Below are positions 25,963 through 35,148 of a stretch of 64,000 nucleotides of DNA, in pieces. The position numbers and the translations under genes are program-made. Numbering within the stretch: position 1 is the first letter of the stretch; every line of letters starts with the position of its first letter. The DNA lies in assembly GCA_963847985.1 (NCBI GenBank), contig CAWKBS010000003.1, forward strand, positions 1-64,000, given 5' to 3'. Under the pieces are notes generated by a model. The model worked only from the letters and a program-made list of their open reading frames with translations, ran no database searches and was not told the origin of the DNA. The DNA is from JAIBJN01 sp963847985 (GTDB lineage: Bacteria > Actinomycetota > Thermoleophilia > Gaiellales > Gaiellaceae).

Positions 25963-26748
25963 ATGGAGAGGAGAGCCCTCGGGCGCACCGGCGTCGAGCT
26001 GCCCGTCGTCGGCCTCGGGACCTGGGTCACGCTCGACGTGCCCGACGCCGAGCAGGGGCTCGCCGGCGAGGTCGTGGCGGCGGCCTTGGACGCGGGCACG
26101 CGGCTCGTCGACTCCTCGCCGATGTACGGACGCGCCGAGCGCGTGCTCGGCCGCGCGCTCGAGTCCCGGCGGGAGGAGGCCTTCGTCGCCACGAAGATCT
26201 GGGCGCCATCCGTGTCGGAGGGACGCGCGCAGCTCGCCGCCCAGCTCGGCTACTACGACGGCCGCGTCGACCTCGAGCAGGTGCACAACCTCGTTGCCTG
26301 GCAGGAGCACCTGAACTGGCTCGAACAGGAGCGCGAGGCGGGCCGCGTTCGCTTCCTCGGCGCGACCCACTACTCGGCGGGCGCCTTCGCCGAGCTCGCC
26401 CGCGTCATGCGTACCGGGCGGATCGACGCGATTCAGGTCCCGCTGAACCCGCGCGAGCGCGAAGCCGAGCGCGAGCTTCTCCCGCTGGCCGACGAGCTCG
26501 GGCTCGGCGTGATCGTCATGCGGCCGCTCGGCGGCGCCGGCTCCGCGATCCCCGCCCCGGACCCGGCCGACCTCGCCCCGCTGGGCTTGACCTGGGCGCA
26601 GGCACTCCTGGGCTGGGCGCTCTCCGACCCGCGGGTCACCGCAGTGATCCCGGCGACCAGGAGCCCGGAGCACGCCCGCGAGAACGCCGCCTCACCGCCA
26701 CTGCTCGAGCCCGAGGCGCGCCGCCTGGTCGAGCGCCTCGCCGGCTAG
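25963..26748 (+). CDS. aldo/keto reductase family protein
   Basis: 261 residues if started at ATG 25963 (an ATG at 25948 adds five residues). The AKR barrel is recognised by RRALGRTGVELPVVGLGTW, by LVDSSPMYGRAERVLGRAL holding the catalytic Asp/Tyr, by FVATKIWAPS (Lys), and by the C-terminal NADPH-site segment VTAVIPATRSPEHARENA. The His of the usual tetrad is seen in VHNLVAW. The substrate is unknown. It is divergent from the hopanoid operon with almost no spacer and convergent with the CoA-transferase gene, their ends overlapping by four bases. Confidence 0.85.
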   Translation: MERRALGRTGVELPVVGLGTWVTLDVPDAEQGLAGEVVAAALDAGTRLVDSSPMYGRAERVLGRALESRREEAFVATKIWAPSVSEGRAQLAAQLGYYDGRVDLEQVHNLVAWQEHLNWLEQEREAGRVRFLGATHYSAGAFAELARVMRTGRIDAIQVPLNPREREAERELLPLADELGLGVIVMRPLGGAGSAIPAPDPADLAPLGLTWAQALLGWALSDPRVTAVIPATRSPEHARENAASPPLLEPEARRLVERLAG

Positions 26749-27881
26749 AGCCCGAGCTCGCGGAGGATTTCCTCCGTATGCTCGCCGAGGCCGGGCACCG
26801 GGCCCGACGGCGGGCGCTCCCCGTCCACCAGGAACGGGCTGCCGATCACGGGAATTCGCCCGGCCGGCGAGTCGACCTCCGTGACGAGCCGGTTGTGGGC
26901 GAGCTGGGGATGCTCGACCACCTCCGGGACCTCCCGCACGGCGCCGCACGGGATCCGAGCGGCCTCCAGGAGCTCGAGCCACTCGGCCGCCGGACGCGCG
27001 CCGAACAGCTCTTCGAGCAGCGGCTCGAGCAGGCTTCGGTGCTCGACCCTCTCCTCGTTGGTCGCGAAGCGGGAGTCGGCGAGCAGGTCGGGGCGGACGA
27101 CCACGTCGGTGCAGAGCGCCCGCCAGTGCTCGGCCGAGAGGACGGCGAAGCCGAAGAGCCGCCCGTCGCCGGCCGGGAACGGGCCGTACGGGCAGAAGAG
27201 CGGATGCCGCATGCCGGTGCGCGCGGGCGCCTCTTCCTGGTGCCACCACATGTGCGGGAAGTACCCCAGCCAGTCGACCATCGTGTCGAAGAGAGAGACC
27301 GAGACCCGAGTTCCCTCGCCGGTCAGAGCGCGATGGTGGAGCGCGCCGAGCGTGGCGACCGCCGCGTAGCTGGCCGCGCCCACGTCGCACACCGAGATCC
27401 CCACGCGCGCCGGCTCGGTCGGCGAGCCGGTCACGGCGATCAGGCCGGTCTCGCCCTGCATGACCAGGTCGTACGCGTTCTTGCGCGCGTAGGGCCCGTC
27501 CGGGCCGTAGCCGGAGATGTCGACGTAGACGACATCCGGCCGGAGCGCGCGCACGGCCTCCTCCCCCAGGCCGACGCGGTCGGCCCAGCCCGGCGTGTAG
27601 TTCTGGAGGACGACGTCGCTCCGCTCGATCAGCCGGTCGATCGCCGGCCGGTGCTCCGGGTCCTTCACGTCGAGCGCGACGCTGCGCTTGCCGCGGTTGA
27701 CCCAGACGAAGCCGCTCGAGAGCCCCGCTGCGACCGTATCCCAGGCGCGCGTGACGTCGCCGCCGTCGGGGCGCTCGACCTTGACCACGTCCGCGCCGAG
27801 GTCGGCGAGCAGGCGGGTGGCGAGCGGCCCGGCGAGGCCGTTCTCGAAGGCGAGGACGCGGGTGCCCGTCAGGAGCGGCAC
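26745..27881 (-). CDS. class III (CaiB/BaiF-type) CoA-transferase
   Basis: 378 residues. Family III transferases move CoA between acids through an aspartyl-CoA thioester. The N-terminal GTRVLAFENGLAGPLATRLLADLGADVVKVE, KRSVALDVKDPE, and the catalytic Asp in ARKNAYDLVMQGETGL (about residue 165) are all present, as is GEGTRVSVSLFDTMVDW. It ends with LGEHTEEILRELGL, a typical CaiB tail. No acyl-CoA dehydrogenase or hydratase is adjacent, so the acid handled is unknown. Divergent from the F420/PPOX gene. Confidence 0.9.
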   Translation of the reverse strand: MPLLTGTRVLAFENGLAGPLATRLLADLGADVVKVERPDGGDVTRAWDTVAAGLSSGFVWVNRGKRSVALDVKDPEHRPAIDRLIERSDVVLQNYTPGWADRVGLGEEAVRALRPDVVYVDISGYGPDGPYARKNAYDLVMQGETGLIAVTGSPTEPARVGISVCDVGAASYAAVATLGALHHRALTGEGTRVSVSLFDTMVDWLGYFPHMWWHQEEAPARTGMRHPLFCPYGPFPAGDGRLFGFAVLSAEHWRALCTDVVVRPDLLADSRFATNEERVEHRSLLEPLLEELFGARPAAEWLELLEAARIPCGAVREVPEVVEHPQLAHNRLVTEVDSPAGRIPVIGSPFLVDGERPPSGPVPGLGEHTEEILRELGL

Positions 27882-27974
27882 GCGCGTACCCTAATCGCGG
27901 GAACCCGCCGGGGAACAAACGGCCACGGCGGCCGTTTCTCCCCACGACGTACGCCCAGTGAGCGAGGAGGAGCC

Positions 27975-28364
27975 GTGGTACAGCTCGACGACAGCACCCG
28001 CAGCAAGATCGAAGGCCCGAACCTCGCCTTCCTGGCCGAGGTGATGGAGGACGGCTCTCCGCACGTGAGCCCGGTCTGGATCGACCACGAGAACGGCTAC
28101 CTCACCTTCAACACCGCGATCGGCCGGCTGAAGGAGCGCAATATCCGCCGCGACGACCGGGTCGCGCTCTCGATTGCCGAGACGGACGACCCGTACAGCA
28201 AGGTCGACATCCGCGGGCGCGTCGTCGAGATCATCGAGGGCGAGGAGGCCGAGCGCCAGATCGACGCGCTCGCCAAGAAGTACGTCGGCCAGGACACCTA
28301 CCCCTGGCGGAGACCCGGCGAGGTTCGTCTGAAGATGCTGGTCGAGCCACTCGTCGTCGCGTGA
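27975..28364 (+). CDS. pyridoxamine 5'-phosphate oxidase-fold / F420-binding family protein
   Basis: 129 residues from GTG 27975, with SD GGAGGAG at 27967-27972. The split-barrel flavin/F420-binding fold is suggested by NLAFLAEVMEDGSPHVSPVW, YLTFNTAIGRLKERNIRRDDRVALSI, VDIRGRVVEI and the C-terminal RLKMLVEPLVV. In actinobacteria this group often uses F420 rather than FMN. It overlaps the next gene by four bases. The spacer 27882-27974 probably holds the promoters of this operon and of the divergent CoA-transferase, but no clear boxes are seen. Confidence 0.82.
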   Translation: MVQLDDSTRSKIEGPNLAFLAEVMEDGSPHVSPVWIDHENGYLTFNTAIGRLKERNIRRDDRVALSIAETDDPYSKVDIRGRVVEIIEGEEAERQIDALAKKYVGQDTYPWRRPGEVRLKMLVEPLVVA

Positions 28365-29290
28365 GCCGGCTCCTCTTCCTGAGCCGCGCCGAGGTCGCGG
28401 GCCTCCTCCCCGACGCGGCGGCTCAGCTCGACCTCGTCGAGCACGCCTACCGGGCCCTCGCCGCGGGGCGCGTCGAGCTGCCGCCGAAGCCCGGCGTCCA
28501 CCCGCGCAAGGACTCCTTCCTGCACGCGATGCCCGCCTACCTGCGCGACGAGGACGTCGTCACGCTGAAGTGGGTCGGCGGGTATCCGGCCAACAAGGCG
28601 AAGGGCCTGCCGTACATCTCCGGGCTGATCGTGGTGAACGACGCCGAGACCGGGCTCCCCGTCGCGGTCATGGATGGGGCCGAGATAACGGCTGCCCGCA
28701 CGGCCGCGGCCAGCGGAGTCTGCATCAGGCGCTTCGCCCCCGAGGGCTGGCGCCGGGCGGCGATCCTCGGCTGCGGCGAGCAGGGGCTCTTCCACGCCCG
28801 GCTCCTGCACGCGCTCGAGCCCGGTGTCGAGATCCGGGCCTGGGACCCGCATCCGGAGCGGATCGCACGGCTCGGCGACCTGGCGGAGGCCGCCTCGAGC
28901 TGGGAAGACGCACTCACGGACGCCGAGGTCGTCGTCACCGCCGGGCCGATCGTCGAGGACCCGCCGTCACCCCTGCGTCCCGAGCAGCTCGGCGAGCGCT
29001 GGCTCGCGCTCCCGATCGACTTCGACTTCTATTTCGGCGCCGAGGCGGCTGCCGCCGCCGACCTCTTCCTCGCCGACGACGTCGGCCAGTTCGAGTACTA
29101 CCGCGAGCAGGGCCACTTCCAGGGGTGGCCGGCGCCCGAAGGGAACGTCGGCGAGGGCCTAGGCCGCGAGGGCTCGCCGCCTCGCGTCCTCTGTTGCAAC
29201 CTCGGGATCGGGGCGCTCGACGCTGCCTTCTCGCACGCCGTGCTCGAGCGGGCCCGCTCGGAGGGCGCCGGCACCGAGCTGGAGCTGTGA
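28361..29290 (+). CDS. ornithine cyclodeaminase / mu-crystallin family protein
   Basis: 309 residues. The family includes ornithine cyclodeaminase, alanine dehydrogenase and ketimine reductases. Seen: LKWVGGYPANKAKGLPYISG (substrate lysine and loop), VMDGAEITAARTAAASGVCI, the NAD-binding turn AAILGCGEQGLFHARLL, and the C-terminal LFLADDVGQFEYYREQGHF. The typical Asp after the Rossmann domain sits in LPIDFDFYFG. Which amino or imino acid is used cannot be told. It is coupled by overlaps to the PPOX-like gene before and an unknown gene after. Confidence 0.85.
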   Translation: MSRLLFLSRAEVAGLLPDAAAQLDLVEHAYRALAAGRVELPPKPGVHPRKDSFLHAMPAYLRDEDVVTLKWVGGYPANKAKGLPYISGLIVVNDAETGLPVAVMDGAEITAARTAAASGVCIRRFAPEGWRRAAILGCGEQGLFHARLLHALEPGVEIRAWDPHPERIARLGDLAEAASSWEDALTDAEVVVTAGPIVEDPPSPLRPEQLGERWLALPIDFDFYFGAEAAAAADLFLADDVGQFEYYREQGHFQGWPAPEGNVGEGLGREGSPPRVLCCNLGIGALDAAFSHAVLERARSEGAGTELEL

Positions 29291-29697
29291 GCCCCGCCGG
29301 CTGGCTCGAGACGATCGAGCTCTCGCTCGCTGCCGACGAAGGGACGGAGGCGCTCGCCACCGGTCTCGTCGTCCTCGCGACGGTCGCCGGCCGTGAGGTC
29401 CACCTCGACGAGGACGAGGCCTACGCCGCGGCGCGGCGCGCCCTCCTGCTCCTGAGCGCGGGCGGCGACCCGGAACGCGGGCTCGACCTGAACGGCCGCG
29501 CGGTGGGCTCGATGGCGGACGACCTGCGGATGGTCGACCGGCAACTCGCCCTCGAGGACGGCCTCAAGCAGCTCCGCGTGCAGGCAGAGGGGCTCCCGCA
29601 CGTCAGCGAGGCGCTGCGAGGCATGAGCGACGCCCCCGACCTAGCCTGGCGTGCCTATGCAGCCGGGCTCCTCGCCCAGGCGCTCGCCGCGGACTAG
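29287..29697 (+). CDS. conserved-looking protein of unknown function (136 aa)
   Basis: Not recognised. It starts at GTG 29287 inside the stop of the cyclodeaminase-like gene. The protein is all-helical in appearance and rich in Ala, Leu and Glu: LSLAADEGTEALATGLVVLA, EAYAAARRALLLLSAGGDPE and a final LAWRAYAAGLLAQALAAD. There is no Cys cluster, signal peptide or membrane segment. Its last 57 bases overlap the convergent gene 29641-30336, so one of the two stop positions may be displaced by a frameshift. Tight coupling suggests it works with the cyclodeaminase-like enzyme. Confidence 0.6.
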   Translation: MSPAGWLETIELSLAADEGTEALATGLVVLATVAGREVHLDEDEAYAAARRALLLLSAGGDPERGLDLNGRAVGSMADDLRMVDRQLALEDGLKQLRVQAEGLPHVSEALRGMSDAPDLAWRAYAAGLLAQALAAD

Positions 29698-30336
29698 GGT
29701 CCTTCCTAGGGCGTAAGGCGGGCGGGCCAGCGCCGCTTCGTAAGCGGCCCGGTCGTGCACCGGCTCGCCGTGCGAGACGATCACGTGCTCGAACGGAAGC
29801 TCGAGGAGCGCGCGGAGCGCCGGCAGCGCCCGCTCCTCGTGCCAGGGCGTCGCCCACACCTGGAGCGAGCCGCCCGGCGCGGTCAGGGCATCCGCGAAGA
29901 CGAGGGTGCGCTGCTCCGGGAGCCACACGGGTGTCTCGTTGCGGCCGCGCCCGTCGTAGAGCGCGACGAGGCCGCCGGGCAACTCGTCACCGGGGTGCAC
30001 CGGCTCGAGCTCAACCTCGGGGATGTCGTGCCGGAAGAAGAGCTCCGGCCCGTAGGCCCGGGCGCCGTAGCGCTCGACGAAGCGGTCGACGTCGCGGACG
30101 TGGTCCGGCTTGAGCACGACGACGGCCGTTGGCGGCGATGCGTCGAGGCGCGCCCAGACCGGGTCGCCGTCGTCCGGCGGTGCGAGCGGGTCGAGGAGGG
30201 CGACCTCGCCCCCGGAGCGCACGCACGTCGAGGTGACCACCGGTTCCCAGTCGGCTTCGGGCGACCAGTCGGGATGGGGCAACCGCCAGATCCACAGGCC
30301 GTCCGCGACCTCGACGATCTCGGCGCGCTCAGGCAC
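29641..30336 (-). CDS. degenerate metallo-beta-lactamase-fold-like protein
   Basis: 231 residues beginning VADGLWIWRLPHPDW. The layout recalls a metallo-beta-lactamase fold: VTSTCVRSGGEVALLDPLAP, LYDGRGRNETPVWLPEQRTL, VFADAL, HVIVSHGEPV. The zinc motif HXHXDH is missing; its place reads LKPDHVRDVDRF. The later DALTAPG and SHGE positions could supply one Asp and one His. It may be a non-enzymatic relative or a hydrolase with altered metal ligands. It overlaps the start of the neighbouring flavoprotein frame by eight bases and is downstream of it in the same operon. Confidence 0.6.
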   Translation of the reverse strand: MPERAEIVEVADGLWIWRLPHPDWSPEADWEPVVTSTCVRSGGEVALLDPLAPPDDGDPVWARLDASPPTAVVVLKPDHVRDVDRFVERYGARAYGPELFFRHDIPEVELEPVHPGDELPGGLVALYDGRGRNETPVWLPEQRTLVFADALTAPGGSLQVWATPWHEERALPALRALLELPFEHVIVSHGEPVHDRAAYEAALARPPYALGRTLVRGERLGEEPGCIGTPG

Positions 30337-32749
30337 GAATGCGGTCGCCGGTCGGGTCCCAGAGCGGCTCCTCGGCGATCGTGCCCGCCACCCAGTCGCC
30401 GAAGATCTCCACCTCGACGCGGCGCCCGGGCTCGGCCGAGCCCGCGGGGACGTAGGCGTAGGCGATCGAGCGCTCGACCGAGTAGCCGTAGCCGCCGCTC
30501 GTCACCCGGCCGAGGATCTCACCGTCCATCCGCACCGGCTCCGAGCCGAGCGCGACCGCGCGCGGCTCGTCGAGGACGAGGCAGGCGAGCTTTCGCTCCA
30601 ACGGCTTTTCCTGCGCGGCGAGCAGAGCGTCACGCCCGACGAAGTCGCCCTTGTCGAGCTTGACGGCGAAGCCGAGGCCGGCCTCGAACGGCGTCTCGTC
30701 CGGCGTGATGTCCGCGCCCCACACGCGGTAGCCCTTCTCGAGCCGCAGGGAGTCGATTGCCTTGTAGCCCCCGGCGACGAGGCCGTGCGCGGCCCCTGCC
30801 TCCCAGAGCTCGTCCCAGAGACGGCGGCCGAACTCCGCAGGGCAGTACAGCTCCCAGCCGAGCTCACCGACGTAGGTGACGCGCACCGCCAGGCAGGGAA
30901 CAGCGCCGACGCTCAGCTCGCGCGCCTGCATGTACGGGAATGCGTCGCTGCCGAGGTCCGTGGTCGTCAGCGGCTGCAGGAGCTCGCGCGCGGCCGGGCC
31001 CCACAGGCCGAGGCAGGCGAAGCGGGAGGTCACGTCCTCGACGCGGACGGAGCCGTCGTCCGGCGCGTGGGCTCGGATCCAGGCGGAGTCGTGCTGGCCG
31101 AACGCTGTGCCCGTGACGATGCGGAAGCGCTCCTCCGCAAGACGCGTGACCGTGAAGTCACACTCGATTCCGCCGCGCGGGTTCAGCATCTGCGTGTAGG
31201 TGACGGCGCCGACGTCGCGGGCGACGCGGTTCGCGCAGAGCGACTCGAGGAAGGCAGCTGCCCCCGGCCCGACCACGTCGAGCTTGGCGAACGACGTCTC
31301 GTCGAAGAGCGCGGCCGTTTCCCGGCAGGCCCGGTGCTCGGCCCCGATCGCGGGCGACCAGAGCCGGCCGGCCCAGCCGCGCGGGCGCAGCGACTCGTCG
31401 CCGCGATCCGCGTTCGGCTCGAACCAATTCGCCCGCTCCCAGCCGGACTTCTCGCCGAATGCCGCGCCCAGCTCCCGCAGCCGCTCGTAGGCGGGCGAGA
31501 CCCGCAGCGGCCGCCCCGCCTGCCGCTCGTGGCCCGGGTACTTGACGTCGTAGTAGGTGGAGTAGACCTCCACGGTGCGCGCGAGCGTGTACTCCCGGCT
31601 GCGGTAGGCCGCGCCGAAGCGCCGCGAGTCCATCTCCCAGACGTCGAGGCTGGGGACGCCTTCGACGATCCACTCGGCCACGAGCTTGCCCATGCCACCC
31701 GCGCCCGCGAGCCCGTGCGCGCAGAAGCCGGCCGCCACCCAGAAGCCGCGGACGTCGCTCTCGCCGAGGATGAACTCGCCGTCCGGAGTGAACGCCTCGG
31801 GCCCGTTGACGAGCTTCACGACTTCGGCCTCCTCGAGCTCCGGCACGCGGACGATCGCGTTCGTCATCAGCTCCTCGAAGCGCTCCCAGTCCTCCTCGAG
31901 GAGCTGCCCGTTGAAGTCCGACGGGATGCCGTCCAGGCCCCACGGCGCGGGGTGGCGCTCGTAGCCGCCCATGACCAGACCGCCCGACTCGCCGCGGAAG
32001 TAGACGAGGAGCGAGGGGTCGCGGATCGTCGGCACGTCCAGAGGAACACCGCTCGGCTTCGTGATCAGGTACTCGTGGGCCATCGGAATGACCGGCACGT
32101 TGACGCCGGCGAGGCGCCCGATCTCACCGGCGAACATGCCGCCGGCGTTGACGACCACCTCGGCCTCGACCGAGCCCTTGTCGGTCTCGACGCCGGTGAC
32201 CCGGCCACGCTCGACCCCGATCCCCGTGACCCGCGTATGGGTCGCGATCTCGGCGCCGCCCCGGCGTGCGCCCTCGGCGAGCGCGAACGTGAGCTGGCTC
32301 GGGTCGATGTAGCCGTCCGTCGGCAGGTAGGCGGCCCCGAGCACGCCGTCGGTCGACATCGGCGGGAAGAGCCGCTGCGCCTCCTCGGCCGAGACCAGCT
32401 CGAGCGGGAGCCCGAACGTCTTCGCCCACCCGGCCTGGCGCGCCAGCTCCTCCATCCGCTCCGGCGACGAGCCGAGCCGCAGCGAGCCGACCTCGTGCCA
32501 CCCGGTCTCCAGCCCCACCTCGTCGGAAAGCGTCCGGTAGAGGTCGACCGAGTTCATCATCATCCGCGTCAGGCTGAGGGAGCCGCGGAGCTGCCCGACG
32601 AGCCCGGCCGAGTGGAAGGTCGAGCCGCTCGTCAGGTCGGCGCGCTCGACGAGGAGGACGTCGTCCCAGCCCAGCTTCGTCAGCCAGTAGAGGATCGAGG
32701 CGCCGCCGACGCCTCCGCCGATGACCACCGCTCGCGCTCGGTTTCGCAC
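30329..32749 (-). CDS. FAD-dependent dimethylglycine/sarcosine dehydrogenase-like protein with GcvT domain
   Basis: 806 residues in two parts. Residues 1-380 are a DAO-type flavoprotein: the FAD motif VVIGGGVGGASILYWLTKLG, LTSGSTFHSAGLVGQLRGS (family site of covalent FAD at His) and a second FAD segment FWVAAGFCAHGLAGAGGMGK. Residues 400-806 match the GcvT/aminomethyltransferase folate-binding domain and its C-terminal barrel (YTQMLNPRGGIECDFTVTRL, VRVTYVGELGWELYCP, SLRLEKGYRVWGADITPDET, VTSGGYGYSVERSIAYAYVP). Known relatives demethylate dimethylglycine or sarcosine and pass the C1 unit to tetrahydrofolate. It may use another N-methyl amine. Complete, no break. Confidence 0.9.
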   Translation of the reverse strand: MRNRARAVVIGGGVGGASILYWLTKLGWDDVLLVERADLTSGSTFHSAGLVGQLRGSLSLTRMMMNSVDLYRTLSDEVGLETGWHEVGSLRLGSSPERMEELARQAGWAKTFGLPLELVSAEEAQRLFPPMSTDGVLGAAYLPTDGYIDPSQLTFALAEGARRGGAEIATHTRVTGIGVERGRVTGVETDKGSVEAEVVVNAGGMFAGEIGRLAGVNVPVIPMAHEYLITKPSGVPLDVPTIRDPSLLVYFRGESGGLVMGGYERHPAPWGLDGIPSDFNGQLLEEDWERFEELMTNAIVRVPELEEAEVVKLVNGPEAFTPDGEFILGESDVRGFWVAAGFCAHGLAGAGGMGKLVAEWIVEGVPSLDVWEMDSRRFGAAYRSREYTLARTVEVYSTYYDVKYPGHERQAGRPLRVSPAYERLRELGAAFGEKSGWERANWFEPNADRGDESLRPRGWAGRLWSPAIGAEHRACRETAALFDETSFAKLDVVGPGAAAFLESLCANRVARDVGAVTYTQMLNPRGGIECDFTVTRLAEERFRIVTGTAFGQHDSAWIRAHAPDDGSVRVEDVTSRFACLGLWGPAARELLQPLTTTDLGSDAFPYMQARELSVGAVPCLAVRVTYVGELGWELYCPAEFGRRLWDELWEAGAAHGLVAGGYKAIDSLRLEKGYRVWGADITPDETPFEAGLGFAVKLDKGDFVGRDALLAAQEKPLERKLACLVLDEPRAVALGSEPVRMDGEILGRVTSGGYGYSVERSIAYAYVPAGSAEPGRRVEVEIFGDWVAGTIAEEPLWDPTGDRIRA

Positions 32750-32775
32750 CGCGCGATCCTAGACTGGCGGCGGCA

Positions 32776-33424
32776 ATGGGCGCGCGGGCTCTCATGTTCG
32801 ACTTCAACGGGACGCTCTCGGACGACGAGCCGCTGCTCTTCGCGATCCTCGCCGACCTCTTCGCCGAGCAGGGGCGCCCGCTCCCGGAGGACGTCTACTA
32901 CGAGCAGCTCGCCGGGCTGTCCGACCCCGAGATCGTCCGGCTCTGGCTCGGCGAGGACAACCCGGCCGTGGAGGACGTGCTCGCCGAGCGGATCGCGCGC
33001 TACGCGCCCGCGTCGCCGACGGCTCGACCATCTCGCCGGCCGCCCGCGAGGCCGTGCTCCACGCCGCCGAGCGCGTCCCGGTGGCGGTCGTGTCGGGCGC
33101 GCACCGCGCCGGAGATCACGCCTGCGCTGCAGGCCGCCGGCCTCGGCTCAGCGATCACGGTCCTCGTCGCGATCGAGGACGTCGACCGCGGCAAGCCCGA
33201 CCCGGCCGGCTACCTGCTCGCGCTCGAGCTCCTCGGCGGCGGGATCTGCGCCGGACCAGGTCACCGTCTTCGAGGACACGGAGGCGGGCGTGGCCTCCGC
33301 CAAGGCGGCGGGAATGCGCTGCGTGGCGATCCCGGGAACGCATACGCCGGAGCGGCTCGCCCTGGCGGACGAGCTCGCTCCGGCGCTTGACGTCGAAGCC
33401 GTACGGCGGGCGCTGGCGGGCTAG
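32776..33424 (+). pseudogene. HAD-superfamily phosphatase (beta-phosphoglucomutase-like), three frame breaks
   Basis: Motif I is MFDFNGTLSDDEPLLF near the N-terminus. The frame then moves near 33010 (RVADGSTISPAAREAVLHAA, motif II region VAVVSGAH), near 33112 (EITPALQAAGLG, then VAIEDVDRGKPDPAGYLLAL, motif III lysine), and near 33245 (VTVFEDTEAGVASAKAAGM, motif IV aspartates), ending EAVRRALAG. All four HAD motifs survive, so the enzyme was functional or the breaks are sequencing errors. Motif I has Asn in place of the second catalytic Asp (DFN rather than DXD), which would weaken phosphatase activity. Divergent from the flavoprotein gene by 26 bases. Confidence 0.7.
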
Positions 33425-35050
33425 CCGACCGGCGCCACCCCGGTCTTCTTCTCGAGTTCCGCCTCGTAGCGCTCGAGCTCCTCCTCGGAGCCCATGCGCA
33501 CGGGGCCCGTGAACCACTTGCGAGCGGAGAGGACCCACCAGCCGCCGAAGATCAGGCCGATGCCGGCGAACCAGAGGATCGTGTAGTTGGTGAAGCGCCA
33601 GTCGAAGCCTTCCTCCCACGGAAGGCCGATCTTGTACAGCGGGATCAGGAAGATGACGGTGATCAAGGCGACCCAGGCGATCGACAGCGGGTCGATCCAC
33701 TTGTAGTGCTTGCCAAGGCTCCACGCCCTCGGCTCGTCCCACTCGTCGCCCTTGCGCCAGCGCAGGTAGACGGGGATCACGAAGGCGATGTAGAGGCCGA
33801 TCACCGCGATCGCAGTCCCGACCGCGTAGCCGACGAAGTAGTTCCAGACCGCGGGGATCATCAGGATGCCAGCGAAGAGCCAGATGCCGAAGACCGACCA
33901 CGTCGGCACGCGGTTCTTCGCGACGCGCCGCCAGAGCTGATGGCCCGGCACGGCGCGGTCGCGCGAGAACGCGAACATCATCCGCGACGCCGACGTCACG
34001 GACGCGGTGACGCAGAAGAACTGTGCGACGACGCAGATGAAGAGCAGCGCCTCGGCCCAGTTCTGGCCCATCGACTCGGTCCAGATCCACGGCACGAGCA
34101 GCCCGAGGTTGTTGACGGTGTCGAGCGCCCCTTGGTTACTTGGGATCGCGAACGTCACCGCCACGAGGAGGATCCAGCCGAAGATCACGGAGACGACAAC
34201 GGAGGTCCACATCCCCATCGCCGCCATCCGGGATGCGTTGTTGGTCTCCTCGGCGGTGTGCGCCGACGCGTCGAACCCGGTGATCGTGTACTGCGGGAGC
34301 AGCATCCCCAGCCCGAGCACGAGCAGGAACGCGAGCCCGAACTGGGTCGTGCCGTCGCCGAAGCCCGAGTTGTTGATGGTCTGCGTGAACACGTACGAGA
34401 CCGACTGGTGGTCGTTCGGGACGATGATCAGGATCGCGACGATCACGACGACGCCGGCCATGTGCCACCAGGCCGAGATCATGTTCAGGCCCGAGGTCAG
34501 CCGGATGTTCAGCAGGTTGATGAGCGCCGCGGCGGACAGGAAGATCGCGTAGAGGATGTACGTCGACGCATCGAACGAAGCGCCGAACCAGTCGTTCATG
34601 TGCGTCGGTGTACGAGAACCAGAGGTCCAAGAGCGCCTGCCCGAAGAGCGCGAGCCCGTAGCCGATCGCCGCGGTGACCGCGATCTGGCCGATGAGGTTG
34701 AACCACCCCGTCGCCCAGCCCCAGCCCGGGCTGCCGAGCTTCGACGCCCAGTAGTAAAGACCGCCGGCCGTCGGATAGGCCGAGGCGATCTCCGCCATGG
34801 CGAGGGAGATGATCGTCGCCATGAGGCCGACGAGCAGCCAGCCGAAGACCACCCACATGGGGCCGCCGTGCTCGAAGCCGATGTTGTACGAGGTCAGGCA
34901 CCCCGCGAGGATCGAGATGATCGTGAACGAGATCGCGAAGTTCCGGAACCCGCCCATGCCCCGGAACAGCTCCTGGGCGTAGCCGAGCTTGTGGAGGATG
35001 TGTTCGTCCTCCGAGGTGTGGTAGCCCCCCGTCTCAGGCCCTTGGGTCAT
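33421..35050 (-). CDS. APC-superfamily amino acid/amine permease, one frameshift
   Basis: Inner-membrane transporter of about 540 residues. N-terminal part from ATG 35050: GYAQELFRGMGGFRNFAISF, then SILAGCLTSYNIGFEHGGPM, AMAEIASAYPTAGGLYYWAS and the glycine-rich first helices typical of GABA/choline/polyamine permeases (BAT family). Near 34608 one base shifts the frame, after which about nine more hydrophobic helices follow (LINLLNIRLTSGLNMISAWW, FDASAHTAEETNNASRMAAM, VTASVTSASRMMFAFSRDRA). The next gene on the other side encodes a PuuA-like synthetase, suggesting uptake of a polyamine or GABA-like compound. Its end overlaps the convergent HAD gene by four bases. Confidence 0.87.
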
Positions 35051-35148
35051 GTGTACGCCTCCTCCAGTCGGCGGCCTAGGATCGGGGGTTTCTACGCCTC
35101 CCGGGGAGTTCCTGTCAAGGTTGCGGCCGCCGCGTAGACTCCCGACCC

